Below, one piece after another: positions 23,514-38,500 of a stretch of 64,000 bases of DNA. Every line of letters begins with the position of its first letter. Within the stretch, counting starts at the first letter, position 1. The notes under the pieces were generated by a model. The model saw only the letters and a list, made by a program, of their open reading frames with translations. It searched no databases and was not told where the DNA came from. The position numbers were made by a program, and so were the translations under genes. Source of the DNA: Fasciola hepatica (lineage: Eukaryota > Platyhelminthes > Trematoda > Plagiorchiida > Fasciolidae); the NCBI GenBank assembly GCA_948099385.1, contig CANUEZ040000113.1, positions 7,886,501-7,950,500 on the forward strand, read 5' to 3'.

Positions 23514-26500
23514 GTATATATAAACATTTATATATGGGAGTTTGAGTGACTAATGATCTGGGAAAGTCCACTGTTTAGCGTTCAATTTCAGTGAAATATT
23601 AGTGCGACAAACGAATAGAAGCATCTAGTCCAAAACTGCATGGAATACAAACTCAACACGATTTGGAATCGGAATCACAATTTTATATTCATATAATTCA
23701 AGATCAAACGTATATATTGGTATCAAAACACGATAAAAAAATCAGTTTACGAATACTCATTACATTCACCACTGCTAAAACGAAATTGAAGGTTTTGTAG
23801 CCTCTGAATGGTTGGAGAATAGGGCATTCGGAACGCCTCGACACAGAATCACTAGGTATTTGTGAACCAAAGTCAGCCTCCGAGGAACCTGAAAAAGCAT
23901 GTGCCAACAGAAATATCAGGAACCTGGTGCACTGACTTATAGTCCACATCCAAAATTCACACAATGCTATTTCCAACTTTTCTCAATAAAACTGCAGAAC
24001 CTAATTGCAAATGAGTTCCACGTCATGAGAAAACCTCAGCGGACTCAGTGCACCTCAGATTCGTATGGGGTACTCAAATCTTGAATATTGCAATTGGACT
24101 GCTATGGGCCGTTTTTCTGTGTTGAATCAGAAAATTATTCATAATTAATGGAAACTCTCGGATATTTGACGGGTTGCTTGCTTTCACAACTCCCTTTAAT
24201 GTTTGAACGAAATTCTTGGTCGCTCCATTTTACTGTGTATGCCTGGGCGCAAGTGGCCCAATCCTATTCTCCCAAGTCAGTCGGTAATCTCTGCAACAGT
24301 AAAGTGGCTTCCACTGTCAGTTATCAATGCATGGGGTATTAAACTATGATTGAGTGTTTTCGACAGGAAAGATAGGGTGAAATTTACTTTCTACCAACGA
24401 GAAAAAAACAGTAATGACCAAATTCTGACATTAATTCAGAACCAAACCGCAGTATTCAGCATCGATTTCTTCTTCAGTCTTGCACATCCCAGACCGGTGG
24501 GCCCATTTCGGAAGCGGAGAATAGGTTTTGTATGCACGACGGTCACAGCGTTTGGCAAAGAATACAAACCCAGACCGCCAGCAATTAGGCCGAACCGAAG
24601 CTTTTATTGTTTCAATATCAAAGTGGCTAGAATGCAAGTGAGATAGCGGTAGTAACTCGAATGATAAATCACAGTGCAATCATTCAAATGCAGAATTCCA
24701 TTGGACATCACGACTAACTCTCCTCTCCCCGAAAAGTATTCCGGGGATTTGAGCTTGATTTTGACAGTTCATCCTTATTTGATGGCATACAAAATAAATC
24801 CAAAGTATTACATGAACCATGAATTAGATTCTGTCAACTGATGGGGTGATTGTGTAAATATACAGAAAAGACTACATTTATCACATGACTGTGCATACCT
24901 GAATAAAAAAATTCACGCACGGCATTTGCTTACGACTACGACGTTTATTATCGTAATCTTATTTAGACCGTGCTATTGCTGAACAATTGTTGCAATCGAT
25001 CAATGTAGTGAGTTGAAGGAACAAAACGAAACAGAATGCTTCGTGGTCAGAAATAATGGTAAACTTGAATTCAAGCAAATACATGTCGAAATGTTTGACC
25101 GACAAATGAACAGCTGAGGCCTTGCGCTGGGTTTTTGGTAGTAGTGAATTGGCGTGACATACAAACAACAATGGAGTCTATTCTATTCTAGCACAGCACT
25201 AATTCCCGTGGGTGATACATTGGGTTCGAGGTTAGAGTGTAAATTGGGAGCGAATGTGCGGAAAAGTGCTTCGGTTTTTAAACAGGCTAGAACAGAACGC
25301 AACCAACGCTATTGTTTGGCCGTTAGAAAATCGACCAAAGATGCTGTAGTAAAACTGACATGGTGGGTCTCAAAATATTGCGTTTGAAGTGGTCAACCCC
25401 GTCGCCAGTTTGTTGTGTTTTCTCACGTTTCTGTTTTGCGGTTTTTTCTACGGACGGTCCAAGCAATCGATTTCCATCTATCACTTCTCTCAAATCAGCC
25501 TGCTCAGGCAAACAAGAATGCGACGGCGTGGCACGTAAGGTGCCAGTGATATTTACACAAATAAACAGAGTGATATCCAAGGTAAAAAAGGACGTTCAAA
25601 AAAGTCAGACGTCCAGCCAGATTTATTTCATTTTGTCTGGTCGACTAATTTTTCAGCATGTCTACTAGCATGATCAATTTATCTTCAATTCAGTTCTGTT
25701 GAACTGCTTTCAATTGTTCGTTCAGCTGAAAAGTTAGGCCTCATGCTATGTGACGGCTCATTAAATACTGACTGATCGACCCGGCCGGACACGCTCAAAG
25801 CAATTAGCAACTTGGTTTCAGGGTAGCTTCTGTGACTCCTGGTACCTTGTTTTGAGAACACGACTTGTCGTATGATCGTAAGCGTCGAATAACTTGGATC
25901 GGTTCCGCCTATTTTAGCTCTCGGGCGCTTCGTTTGCATGTGGTATAGTTCTAGGATGCCGGCTGTTGTCGTTCATGGTCCATGACATACTCAATGTAAT
26001 TAGTAACTTGGCACCAGGGAGGCTTTCGCCTGTCAAACAAACCCTGAAAAACAAGCTTCTTGTAGAGTGCATTTTTTGGAATGGAACAAAAGTAATATTT
26101 CAGAAGACAAACAGCAGAGTAAAATGCTTTGAAGGTAACCTATATGGAAAAAAAGTGCGTAATAATTGGGTCTGTCTGATAATCAATTTCAGAAAAATTA
26201 TATATGAGGTAATCGGGGGAATTAGAAATGAATACACATTTAGCCGTTGAACATACAAAAAGTTGTATTTGCTTTCTTAGTCTTTTGTCATGAAGCGGAA
26301 TAATGAGTGAATAGGTAACAGCACCATTTTGATAACGTTTCTTTGAATACAGAAGATATCTACAACTTCACACCTTTCAATGATAAAATTCATTACTGTC
26401 TAGAAGATTAAAAAATAAACATCCAACACAAACGGTCAGAACTTGTACGTGTACAGACAAGATGTAGTACTGACGACGGTGAACTCATGGGGGTCTTCTT

Positions 26501-29500
26501 GCAAACGAAGGTGCAGATAATCATACTTCAGATAAATCCACGAGAAGTGACTGAAGCTGTGAAAGCGTGCGTGTCATCTTGTTCAATAATCACTCATATA
26601 CGTACTTGAAGCCTTGTGTTCGACATGATTTGGTACTCGCCACAATTTTTTGGAGTTTGTCCATCAGACTTGCTGAAGCCCACAGGAGTCTGAGGAGAAC
26701 ACGACGTTTCGGAAACACAGGATCTTAATGTCTATCCCAGTTTGCGGTGAGTATCTTCATCCCACGGAAAACCTTGAAACATCATAAAGCTAAGCCAGGC
26801 AACAGTGTGTGCTCTGGGCGAGGTGCGATGGATTGCATGCCCCCGTGATCTAAAGAGCTATGCAGGATGGCCTCCTTAAGCCGGAGATACAATCATGCCT
26901 GACAGGTCGATGGGTAGAGGCCAGACGAAGTCCAGTCTCAGAACCAGTTGATGGTCAAAATTTGGTTCTAACCACTATACCCCTGGAGAGGACACTCCAG
27001 CGAATAAATACCGAGAGAAACAGTTTACCGGTCAAAAAAACCTCCACTAGGTCGACGTAGGAGTGGATTACTTGGGGTTTCTCTCGACGGTGGGAGAAGT
27101 CATTGAACTTCATTAGGTAGCTAGCGCCCGCCTAAGCTGGGCAGCCCCCAATTCAAAGGATGCTGCCTTGTCCAAGCTCCGCTTGCTCCATTGGGTGCAT
27201 AGGGCTAAGAACTGAATCCGAAAAGCGGGTCGATAAGATAGCACCAGCGAAGACAAGATAAAACGCATGCAGTAATCAGATCTCACATGGCAGACCAGAA
27301 GAAGTTCCTTCACGGGTTTTTCGGTCACATCTGCGTGCTGGGTTACCGCCACACTGCCTTGTGGGGGAGACTTTTGAGTCAAAGGCTCCGGTCAGGGTTC
27401 CTAAAGAAAAACCCTTTTTGCGTTATGGGAAACAGCGAGGTATAATTCGCCCAGAAACCTCCAGTATCTTTCCTGTAAAGGGCCTTACCAATTTTACCTA
27501 TTTTAATTTAAGGTCGATGCAAATCGTCACGGGTAACCGCGGCTATGATGAAAGCAGTAGTTCAGAAGTTGGGCATTAATCAGATGCAATTCTTAAATCT
27601 AAGTGTTCACTTTACTTGGCTGCCTTCAACGTCCGCACACTATGTCAGGTAGGGCAAGAGACTGCCCTCACTGGAACTCCTGACACTTTTAAAATAGATG
27701 TCTGCTGTGTCTCCAAAACACGCATACAAAAACCCACTTATATGATAACTCTTCACATCCCGGATACAACCTCAGTCTCTCACTTAACTCTTCGTGTGTT
27801 GGGTGATCCGGTGTCTAGAGCTCGTGGTCAGGCTGGAGTTGTGATTGTTTTGAACATGAAAGCTGAGCGTGCGCTGCTGGACTAAGTTTCAGCCATCAGT
27901 CGTTTGTGTACAGATTGCTTAGACGGTTCTATTCTTGTCAACATCAACAAGCTGAAGCGCCTACGTTTGTTCGTCGTGTCTGTGTATGCGCCGACTGACT
28001 GCAGCTCCTCTAAAACCAATGACAAATTCGATCACGATGTGCCTCAGCTACTTCGAAGCGCACGTTCAGCGGACGTGGTGGTCATTGCTGGGGATTTCAA
28101 ATTGGCCGCTTAAGAGATTCCGGAAGGCACATTGGAGGCCCATTTGCTATCCCAGCCGATCGTACCGATAACGGCGATTGTCTCATTCAGCTGTGTTCTG
28201 ACCGCAGTTTGTTTTAGGCAAGTACGAAATTCTGCCATAAGAAGCGGCATAGACTCGCACGTTGTCCTCCGTTTTCACAACGTTGGACTCAGATTGACCG
28301 TATTGTGACTGGTCACCGCTGGCGTGGATCAGTTGAAGATTGTCGTTCATTTTTGTCTACGGCTGTGGACTCAGATCACGCCTTGGTACGTGCTCGCTTC
28401 GGTTTACGCCTCGTCCGTGGTCGCACCAAAGTAAACGCCACTTGTCCCGCGCAGATGCTTCTAGACGATAACCAGCGACACCGTTTCTAGATGGAGCTGT
28501 CTACGCAGTTATCGATGCAACCAGATGTTCAGGACCCAAACAGACGTTGGCAACAGACCAAGGATGCCTTGTATGCCGCTTTAAATGCCACAGAGAGCTA
28601 TGGTTCAAGTCGGTCTCACAAACGATGGATATCTTCAACATCAGTTGCTCTGTTGGATGCTCGCAGACCCGTCCCTCCGGATGCCACATCCAAAGAAGTG
28701 CGTAAATCCCTGAGACGCCAACCGACTAGGAGCCCGAGGGATGACCGTGAGCAGTAGTGGATTCCGAAATGTAAGGAAATGGAAAAACTGCATCCATTGG
28801 CAATGCTCGCAACCTTTTCCGTTTGATTAGAGGTACCGGTCCACGGCACCCTGGTGTAAGCGATTTGATTAAGGAATCCGACGATTCACTGATTGACTCT
28901 CAGGGACGTCGTCTGGATCGCTGGGCGGAGTACTTTAGGAACAATTCAGTTGGCCTGCTTCAACTTTGGACCTTCCAAATATACCTGTCAGCGAAACGAT
29001 GCAGGCGGATGTCAGTTCTCCATAGAAGATGGAGATCATGCGGGAGATCGGTTACTTGAAAAGATTTAAAGCCAATGGACCAGATGGATTGTCTCCATCT
29101 TTTTTAAAGGCTTAGCGTTCAGCGACAAAACAGGTGCAGTAAAGTGCACGCCGATTGTGACCGGTAAGGGGAGCATTACGTGAACTCAAAATAAGTCATG
29201 TATATTCAGTGATTCCTGTAATGGCAAGGCCAGTGTGATGTACATAAATATCAGTGATAGCACAACACGAAACGGTAATCGGAGCGAAAGATTTGACACT
29301 ACCAGTGTCCCTGAGTGCCAGCAATGATGGATGTAAGGGTTGAGATGATGGTCTGTGTCCCTCACTAAGAGAGCAACGTTGGGAAAATCCTCAGATGGTT
29401 CAGATCCGGATTTGGATAGAAACGTGAATGACTAACCGGAAGTGTTTGCACATGTCCTTGTTTAACACATCTGTGGCATTTAGCATTATGAAAGCGACAG

Positions 29501-32500
29501 GTAGAGCAAGAATGAAGTTTAATGAAAGAAATGGGTTCACCGAACGAACTGTTCACGTAAAAATGAGGGCGCGTGAAGCTCTGCGTTGGGAAGTGGGTAT
29601 TTGGCTCCACATTAGAATTTTCAGAAAATCACCGCAGGTCAGATGACTTCTTTGATAAACCAAACAACATAACCAAAGTAGTAGCACCCGTCAGGTTATT
29701 AACATCCTGATATTGTTTACATGCGTCTCGCACATTCTGCAGAGCAGTTTTTGGAAACATGAGCAGCTTTTGTTACAACTGCAAAAAGTTACCGCCCGCA
29801 GTGAGCCGATCGCGAAGTTACGTCTTAAGCTGTTCATCGAAGATAAATCGAACAGCCTGTCTCTACATCGAAATAAGCGTGCAAATATGTTGTTAACCAC
29901 CACACTGAAGTTGATGAAATTGATCTTTTTCTGCAGTTTCCAATATAGAAGACTGAATGTGATCAAGCGCTAATTTCTTGATTTCTTTGTAATTCAGGGA
30001 AACTGGTTTACTCGGGAATGCCAGGTTCACAATAATAGTTTAGGCCGAATTTCCCCTAACTCTCAGGAGAATATCAGTTTATTACTCTTCTGAGATGCTA
30101 TCACAAGCCACACGCCTCAAATTCGCACACTGGAAAAGTGAAATCCAAAAATTCTAGGTTACAGGTTCACTTTTGCGGCGCCAAACATGAAATAGTACCA
30201 ACTCTGAATGTGGTACAGAACTCAACGCAATTTGAAATGGGAACCCCAGTTGTGCATTCATACTACTCGAGGTCAGAACTGTATAGTAGTATATAAGTAC
30301 TTGAAAAATGCAAGTGAATCTCCTATTACCTACGTTATTAATCATCACCCTTTTCATCTTTGCCGTCATGTAATCTCTCCTTCTACTCGTGGAAGATTGT
30401 ATATTTTTTATTTTATCGAATTGACAATTATTTTTGATGAAGTGCAAGTATAAACGTAGAAGCTGATGGCACCAGGTTGCACGATATATTCCCGTGTATT
30501 TTATTGCAGTTTTAATAGTGCATACTGCAGGCAAAATAACCGTTTTTGAATGGTGTATTGAATGTTCTCGAGACCAAAAACAAAAACACGCAACATGCGC
30601 CGTACAATAGATTTTAGCAGTTAGAAGTATTCTGGTACGTCCCAGTAGCTCTAGTAAGGAAACATTTATGCATTGGAACCACGTCGTCTCATTGTACATA
30701 AATAAGCTGTCTATAAAGGGCAACAGGTGACCGCAGTGAAAACCATGGTACGAAGCACCCTGGTTCAGCACCAGTGCGGCTCTTTTGGTTACTTACCCGA
30801 TTGGCTGACTTTGTCCCAGTGGGTTAAGAAAATTGTTTGTTTCATTCAGTTAAAACAACTCTTGGCCACTGATTGTTTGATTCTACTCGGCTCGGTGAGC
30901 ATGACTGTTGGCGGTCTATTGACTGATTTCGTTCTGTTTCGTCACGAACTGAGTTGACCATCTACCCCCTATGATGGCTTGAGATTTGTCATCGATTTTG
31001 GGCAGACGATGACGTGCCGTGTGTTAACGGACTTGGGCCGTCTACCAATGCGTCAATCAATATCCTCAGAAGAAGCACATCATCAAGGCAAGGTTGATGT
31101 AAATAATCATTCTCGTGGATTGCACAGTTGTGCATGGTGACGGCTAATTGTTGGCGCTTTTGCATGTCTCAGTCATCTTTGATTTTTTGTGACGTAAATT
31201 AGAAAGCTCAGTTCAGCATTTCAAAATAGTCACGTTGGTTGCAATATGCATCAATAATGATGCAACGAAATGTTTTGGAGTACGTTGTGCCACCCAGTAT
31301 TAATGGCTCCTCTGTTCAAATTTTTCTCACAAAATTTGCTCTCGACGTAAAAGTAGTTTGACACCTGCCCTTAATATAATTGGTTTCATTTTTCAATGTT
31401 AAGCACTGAGTTGGTCACCAATAGACCAGCTAAGTTATTTTGTGCGCCAAGTTTCACCTAGTTGCGAACAGTATTCTGTTAGATAAAATTTTGCTGTGCT
31501 TTTTGAGGGACTTACTAGCGGAGTTTTCATTGACTGTACTTACAGTTCACAACTCAAATGTTTTTTTAAGAGCCGAAGAACATGAAGTACTTTGAAGTGT
31601 TTAATTTTTCTTGTTTTGCAGCTTGTTGCACGCTATGAGTTAAATCGGAAACTCGATAGGTATCACGGACATCGGACGTGTCAACTGATCGATCTTCTAC
31701 AGTTCATCCGTTGCACATCCAGTTCATCGGATGCCATTGTGATAGCTGGAGATTTCAACCTGGAACCAAATACTCCAGACATTGCGTTTTTCAAGTCCTA
31801 TCTTGGAGTTTCTGATGCTTGGATGGACAGTGTAAGTATATGTTCTGGAATGAACACATTAATTTTATTGTCTGTTGTTTGCGGTAACATTTGTCAACTT
31901 ATTATTTAACTCTTCTGTAGGTTTTAGATCAGAATTACTTTGAATTCATGGCAACGAATAACTACTCCATAGAGAAAATATGTGAAAATAGAATAACAAC
32001 CTGCTAGGGTCTTCCTTGGATCGTCTTCGAGACAGTTGTTGGCTCTTTTTTCGATTGTGCAGCGGACCTTTAGGAGTTGGGCTTACTTAATCCAAACGAG
32101 TGATGCTTACCATAATGCAACAACCAACAAAAGTAAAATAAAATGGTACAATTGATGGATCTATTTACCTATTGCAATATATATATATATATATACATAT
32201 ATGACTGTTTATACATTAGATATATGAGTTTGTAAATAGTTTTACTGAAGTTTTGGTTTCTTCAAACTAACGTACTCATAGTTAAGGAAACATAACTCGT
32301 CGTCTATCCTAGGTGTTGGCAACAATGAGCAATGGGGAAATTTGTTACTCTCTAATTCTCGTTGAACAAAATGTGAGCTGACTGCATCACCTCGATGAAC
32401 ATTTATGGAGAAAGCACGAAGTTATCAGTTTAGCACAACCAGCACAACGACAGCCAGTTTCCGGAATTGAGGAAATTAATTTGGACTTCGCTAATCCATA

Positions 32501-35500
32501 CAACTTGTTGCTAATATTTGTGATTTTCATCTTAGGATGCCGATTCTCTATCATATTATGCTGCATGTTTCTTTGCAACAATTCTTGTGGAAAAGCTCAC
32601 CAGATTTATAAAGTATAATTAGTTCGTGTAGATATCAGTTTACTGTATATGAGCACATATTTGCAAGCATCTTATCGTCATCTTGGAAACGTCGCGTGAC
32701 TGGAAATCGGTGCATCAATATTATGGTTCTATGTACTCAAAGTTTGTTCGGTTACTCTAATAAACAGCTAAGTTCAGGAGTAACATGGTTAACTACTAAC
32801 TGAACTGCAGTGAGATTCTGTGCAAATCGGTTTGTGTAACGTCATTTCATAAAAATCTAGTCAACGGACGTTTTCCCAAATTTGTTGTTCTGAAACCTTT
32901 TATTCATAGATGCGTGATTCTTCGATTCCAGTTTCATGTTACCATCACTGGTTTCCGAACAAATCCGATTGTGGTAGAGTGGCCTAATTAACTGAATGAA
33001 ACACCGAAAGAAAATCGTTCATTCCATACCGCCAGTTACCATTGGTGTTGCCCGTAGTACAATAGTGACTAGTCCACTTGGGTATTAGGTATTTTTACTC
33101 CACTTGGTAGGGCTAAGGTTTTTCCCCCCAATAAAACAGATAGCTGGAAGAGGACGAAAAGGCAATAGCTTTTGGTCCAATGGCGCGTTATGGATGTTGT
33201 TCATAAGATGGGCATTTATGCCCTAAAACGTAACTGGGCTAGATATGATGATGATTTGACCGAAAACGAGCTTGTTCACTTTTCGTGTTGTCTTTGTATG
33301 ATGAAATGGGTTTATTCAGTGAGGAAACAGGTAGCCCTTACAACTGCGAAGCCAGCTCCTTCTCCTGTACTTAGTAGGAGTCATATGGTGTTAAAATGCC
33401 ATTCGGATGACAACCAATAAAAACTTCGGATGACCAAATGAGCGAGCCGACTATATCCTAGAACTATATTCAGTCATAAGCACCGAAGTGATGTAAGTAA
33501 AATTCAACCTCGGAACTTTACACTGGGGCTTGCCATAATCATAACCATAATGACGATTGTATTCTTCATCTGCATATGGAAAACATACTTTTCCTAAAGC
33601 TGGAAACTCACAATGCGGTCCAATCCCTTTTCTGGAAAGTAATAAATACCAGAAAAGGTGTAACTGTTGATGTTTGAATTATCACCTTTAGATACGGTAT
33701 AACTCAGATATTTGAACTGGGTACCGATCACCGGAAACCTGTCTTAGTGGCGCCACGGGTTCGCTCACTCTCACTCTATCTTTTTCACCATTCCAAATAT
33801 CAGACCTATTCTCCTAAGGAGCACGTTTGTTGGAATAAGTGTTTATATGTTTTGTTTATTTTTCAGCTCGAAATAGATTTTAAAGCCCTTTCAACCATGG
33901 CAGTAGAAGTCGATTTCTAAACCACACGAATGTAGTTCAGGGAACAGAAAAAAAACATTCAGAGGAACGTTCTAGTTCTTGAATACTCTGTTATAAGATA
34001 TGAATTAGTTGTGTTGTACCAAACCTAAGCAAATAGCTTTTTTATTTTAATCATAAAATCTCTACAACCGAGCAGTCTGCTTACGAAAGCTGGGTTTTTT
34101 GCTGGTTCGATGGTCCTTGCCGCTGCGTCCGTTCTTAGCAGCTGCTCAGTGCTCTATTCTTGGCGAAAGAATGAGTGAGTCCGACATCTGAGAAGATTTA
34201 CTGTGCGGTATGACGAATACGTAAACATTGACCATAGAAAGTAAGGGCGAAGTACATGGGTTTCTGACCGTTTACGTTGTATCTGGACGAACGTGAAGCC
34301 TTGTGTGATATGATTATCTTAAAACGACCAAATGATCGGCATTAGACTCATTAGAATCAGGGAAACGAACATTTTGGCAAACTAATTACTGGTACAATGG
34401 GACCAATTTATCAAGGACCAATATCCTAGTCTCGGTATGGTAGATTTATGTCTAAACTCTATTGTCACCAGGACGGCAGCTTCGAATTCACGAATAATTA
34501 CCTGTTCATTTGATGTTTACGAGGGTAACTTACTGACTTCAACAAATTAGTGTTGATTCAACTTTTGACATCACAAATAACGCACTAATCACTGGAACTG
34601 AAATGTTGGTACGGAGTCTCAATCAGCTCGGATGATAATACGAACCAAGTAACCTATTAACGGAGATAAAAATTTCATAAACTTAATAGATACCAGACAG
34701 ATCGTACGCAAACTTCTGAAAACCTTCAAAGTCAGATATAGCCCAAAATAAAAAGATTCCGAAAGCAATTTCAAAAATTTACGCAAATTGTAGTTAGCAG
34801 ACGTTGAGGATTACTAAAGGGAATAAATTAGTTTAAAATGAAACCAACCATCAATTTCAGGCGAGGGTTTTCAATATGAGGAAGCTCATATGCTTATGTG
34901 ATTTAGTTCTGATCATTCTATTCACCTTTTGTTTACCATCCTATTTCTTTGGGATTTACAAACACAAACAATCGGTTCAGCTCGAACGGTATTCCAATGG
35001 TCCAATAAGCTCACCCATTCCAAATGAAAAAACCGAAATCGAAGGTTGTACATGCGATCGTGCAGACAATCCGTACAGAAATGATGAATGGACTAAGCAC
35101 TATGGTAACGGCGAGCGTCTGGATTACATTTTCTATCGGACATCCAGTGGTCCAATTGACCCGGTATCTGCACCCGGTATGTCGAACTGCCTTACATATT
35201 CATACAGTTTGGTAATTTTCGCTGGTACTTTGCTCACACCAACAGCTAGGAGAAAACGAGAAAAACATACGACAACAATATAAACATTGGATTCTTCTGG
35301 ACTGTCTCTAAATGAATACACTAATAACCCATTTCGTTCTTTGTCCGGGAATGGTCTCTTTATTCCGAAAAGGTTAGAAATAGTGATCACCGATTATTCT
35401 TTGAATCTATGGAAAACAGACTGTATCGAAAGAGAGTCGATGCTGTTGTTGTTTTATGCTAGTGTGTGCCATTTTCTTTCTACAGACCATACTCCGACTG

Positions 35501-38500
35501 ACTATGTATCTTCGCGTTTGTTACCCAAGGTTTTGATCCCTTTTTATTCCAAAACCGTTCCACCATCATTGTTGAAAATGATACGTGGGGCCCTATCGGG
35601 AAAGATTGTTCATGCAGTTTATATTCCTCGATTTATTTATCACTTCGGTACTGTTTTTATGTTTTCCTGGATTCTCATTATTCAAAGGTTTACATGTTTT
35701 ATCATTGTATTGTCTTGTGTCGCATTGCAATGCATTGTCTCAAGCGTTTGTAATTCACACCATCGAAACCTTGGGCTGGGAAGTTTATAAAATATATTTT
35801 GTTTTGTTTTTTAACGAACTAAATGTGGGTACGAGAATGTTCAATGCAGATTCTACTAGTAAATTGTGAAACTGACCAATGTGAGAAGGTACGTGTTAAG
35901 CTAGTGAGGATTTCCCGAGAAAATCTTGTGTTGTTTGTAACCGTTTGGTATCATTCACCCAAAACTCTCCAACACACCAGCTGGTGGACACCGGTTGATA
36001 CACAGGGAAATCATGAGGAACAAAGCCATATCAAAAGTTTATTACGGTACTTGCAATGTGTTATTACTATTTGGGTGGGTTAAAAGCGAGATCTATCTGC
36101 GAGACTTACAGAAGTCCTCAATGGGGCCTCAGCTCAGCCGTGATGCACTTGGGGCACTAAAACCTGGATAGTGTTCACTAGTCGTTTTGTTCACTGGATG
36201 ATTCTGTGCCGGTCGATGGTAGTATACAGAAATACCAATGCTTGTTGGTCGTAAATGTTTATAGGACTACTGACTCCAGTCTTTCTGGAGCAAAATACGA
36301 AATCATTTTTATGTTTCAGCTGCTTCAAATTTCATACTCTCTGGAAATTATGATTGTTTCTTGGGATTTGGGCGCTCTGTTTGAATACCTAATGGTGCAA
36401 AAAATGCACAGAAGACTCTTAGCATTTTAATTCTTAGGACGGATTATTTCTAATGAATTCAGAAGTTTCCACACTGAGGTTGTTATCCATTTACTTGATG
36501 TTCTTCATAACGTTGGACTCACGTTCGCCACAGTACTGTTAGTTACAACCGATGTGGATCGATACTAAATTGGTAACTGAACGTCATCTCCTATCTCACC
36601 CATTTCTGCGTGATTTTGATAAGATAAAATCAACTTTAAGACCAGCCGCCCCAAAGTCCAGTTCAGTTTAGTTCAAACTACCACTAACTGGGTACGGTGA
36701 TTATGGTTACTGTCTCTCATGGGAAAACTCAGTCGGAAATAAATAAAAAACCCGAGTATGACGAAGTAAAAATTGCATAATATGGTACGAAGTTCATAAA
36801 GTGTACGCAATAAAGAGCGCTATGGATCGCGACAACACACATCACACTCCAAAGCATTTAACCACTAAATAGGTGGTGGGTCTCTTGGACCACACTCGGG
36901 TAGCCTAACACGTCCTTCACGGTGGGATCCACTGGTCAGACATTTTATACCTTTCTTCCGCATTAAACGCTAATCGTTGATCACCAACTGTTTCTTTTAC
37001 GAGCTGGAAACCTGAGATTCAGATGTAGATACAGATCAGTAAAGCCATACTACAGATTTTCAATTTGTTGGAACAAAGCGTAAGTGAATCAGTCAGGACG
37101 AATAACGAATATGTGATCCAGAATGGAGAACGTAATCTAGAAATTAAGGTTCAGTTTATTTGGACTTTAGGACCGATGTGCTGAATTTCTCTAAAGACCA
37201 ATTGTTGATACAGGTAGCGCAATCCGACAGCGATCAAACTTTTGGCGCCTGTCAGTCTCCGTGTATAGCGCCACTCGCGGGAAGAGCGGATTTTCGAGGG
37301 GAGGACGGGGTTTCTTACCGGCCGTGGATAATGCGATCAAATCGTCACCTTCGAAAAATAATTGGGGACTGTCATACTTACCAGACATCATCGGCTATTG
37401 TGTTTCTAAATATTTGCGCGGCTAGTAAGAATTATGAATATACCATAGAAACGAAATCAGTCATCCCAACGCTATGCAACGTGATTGATGATTTCTCATG
37501 ACACCAAAGGAGAAGAAGCGAGAGCTTAGAAATATAAAAAATTGAGTGATGAATGCAAAATATATTTTTCTAATGAATCTGTTTCTGTCACGTGTAACTT
37601 TTGTGCCATTTGGTTCCAATGAGGAGTTGTTGACGCTACGCCTGTCCTAGAGCTGGTATATATATATATATATGTATGTAAGTGTCCATTGTCTATACAC
37701 TTTCACATATACATACACACAGAAAAGCGAGCTACTGACGGTAAGACGGAATTAATTTCTAGATTGTTTCCACTGTGGATTGAAGCTTCAATAACAAATC
37801 CCTTTGTCAAACAAGAAAGTCCACCGGATATGTAAAATTGATTGTTACTGTTTATATTCTTCCTCCGCAGCATCATGTCGACTAACATGTCAGTCCTCAT
37901 GGCTAGATCTTCGCAAAGTTCCACATGATACTGATGGGTTACACTATTCTGACCACGTGGGTGTCGGTGCTCAATTTACTCTGAATCGCGTCCTGCACCA
38001 AGAGATGGCTGTTAGTAAGTTCTCGGAAAATATTGATGACACATTCCTTTGTATTGGAGATTTATTAGCAGTTAGATTGATTGTGAAAGGTACCAGACCT
38101 TAGTCTTTATTTGCCTTAAAAGTAAATCGATATTATCAATTTGCTTTTGTATTTGTGTGGAGGACTTACGCAAAGAGCATACCTATACTTCAGTCATGTA
38201 AAGTACTCTAGAAATAGTTCATCGCTAGTCTTTTACTTTTGTGTCTGCATGCCCTGAGTTCGTTCTCTCCACCATACGCTTGTTCTGATATTTCACAAGG
38301 TTCTTGATGCTCCATAAGCAGTTGTTTTCCAGGGCTTTGGTGACAGACAGTAATCCATCGTCGTCCGGTTCGTCACCACACCTGAACTGTTTGGACCTTA
38401 CGTGGTTCTCCATCGCTCCAAGTTTAAGGGTTCATGCATAGAAACACAATCGAAAAATAAATAAATAGTGATTCCATGGCAGTATGTGTATGTGCGCGCG

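Noticed and set aside
30154..30771. 205-codon minus-strand frame in SMPD2 intron 4
   Set aside because: No recognised motif, AT-rich composition, and its upper end overlaps an interspersed repeat.
35287..35790. 167-codon + frame right after SMPD2 exon 6
   Set aside because: It lies in intron 6 past a good donor whose phase fits exon 7; the translation shows no family features.
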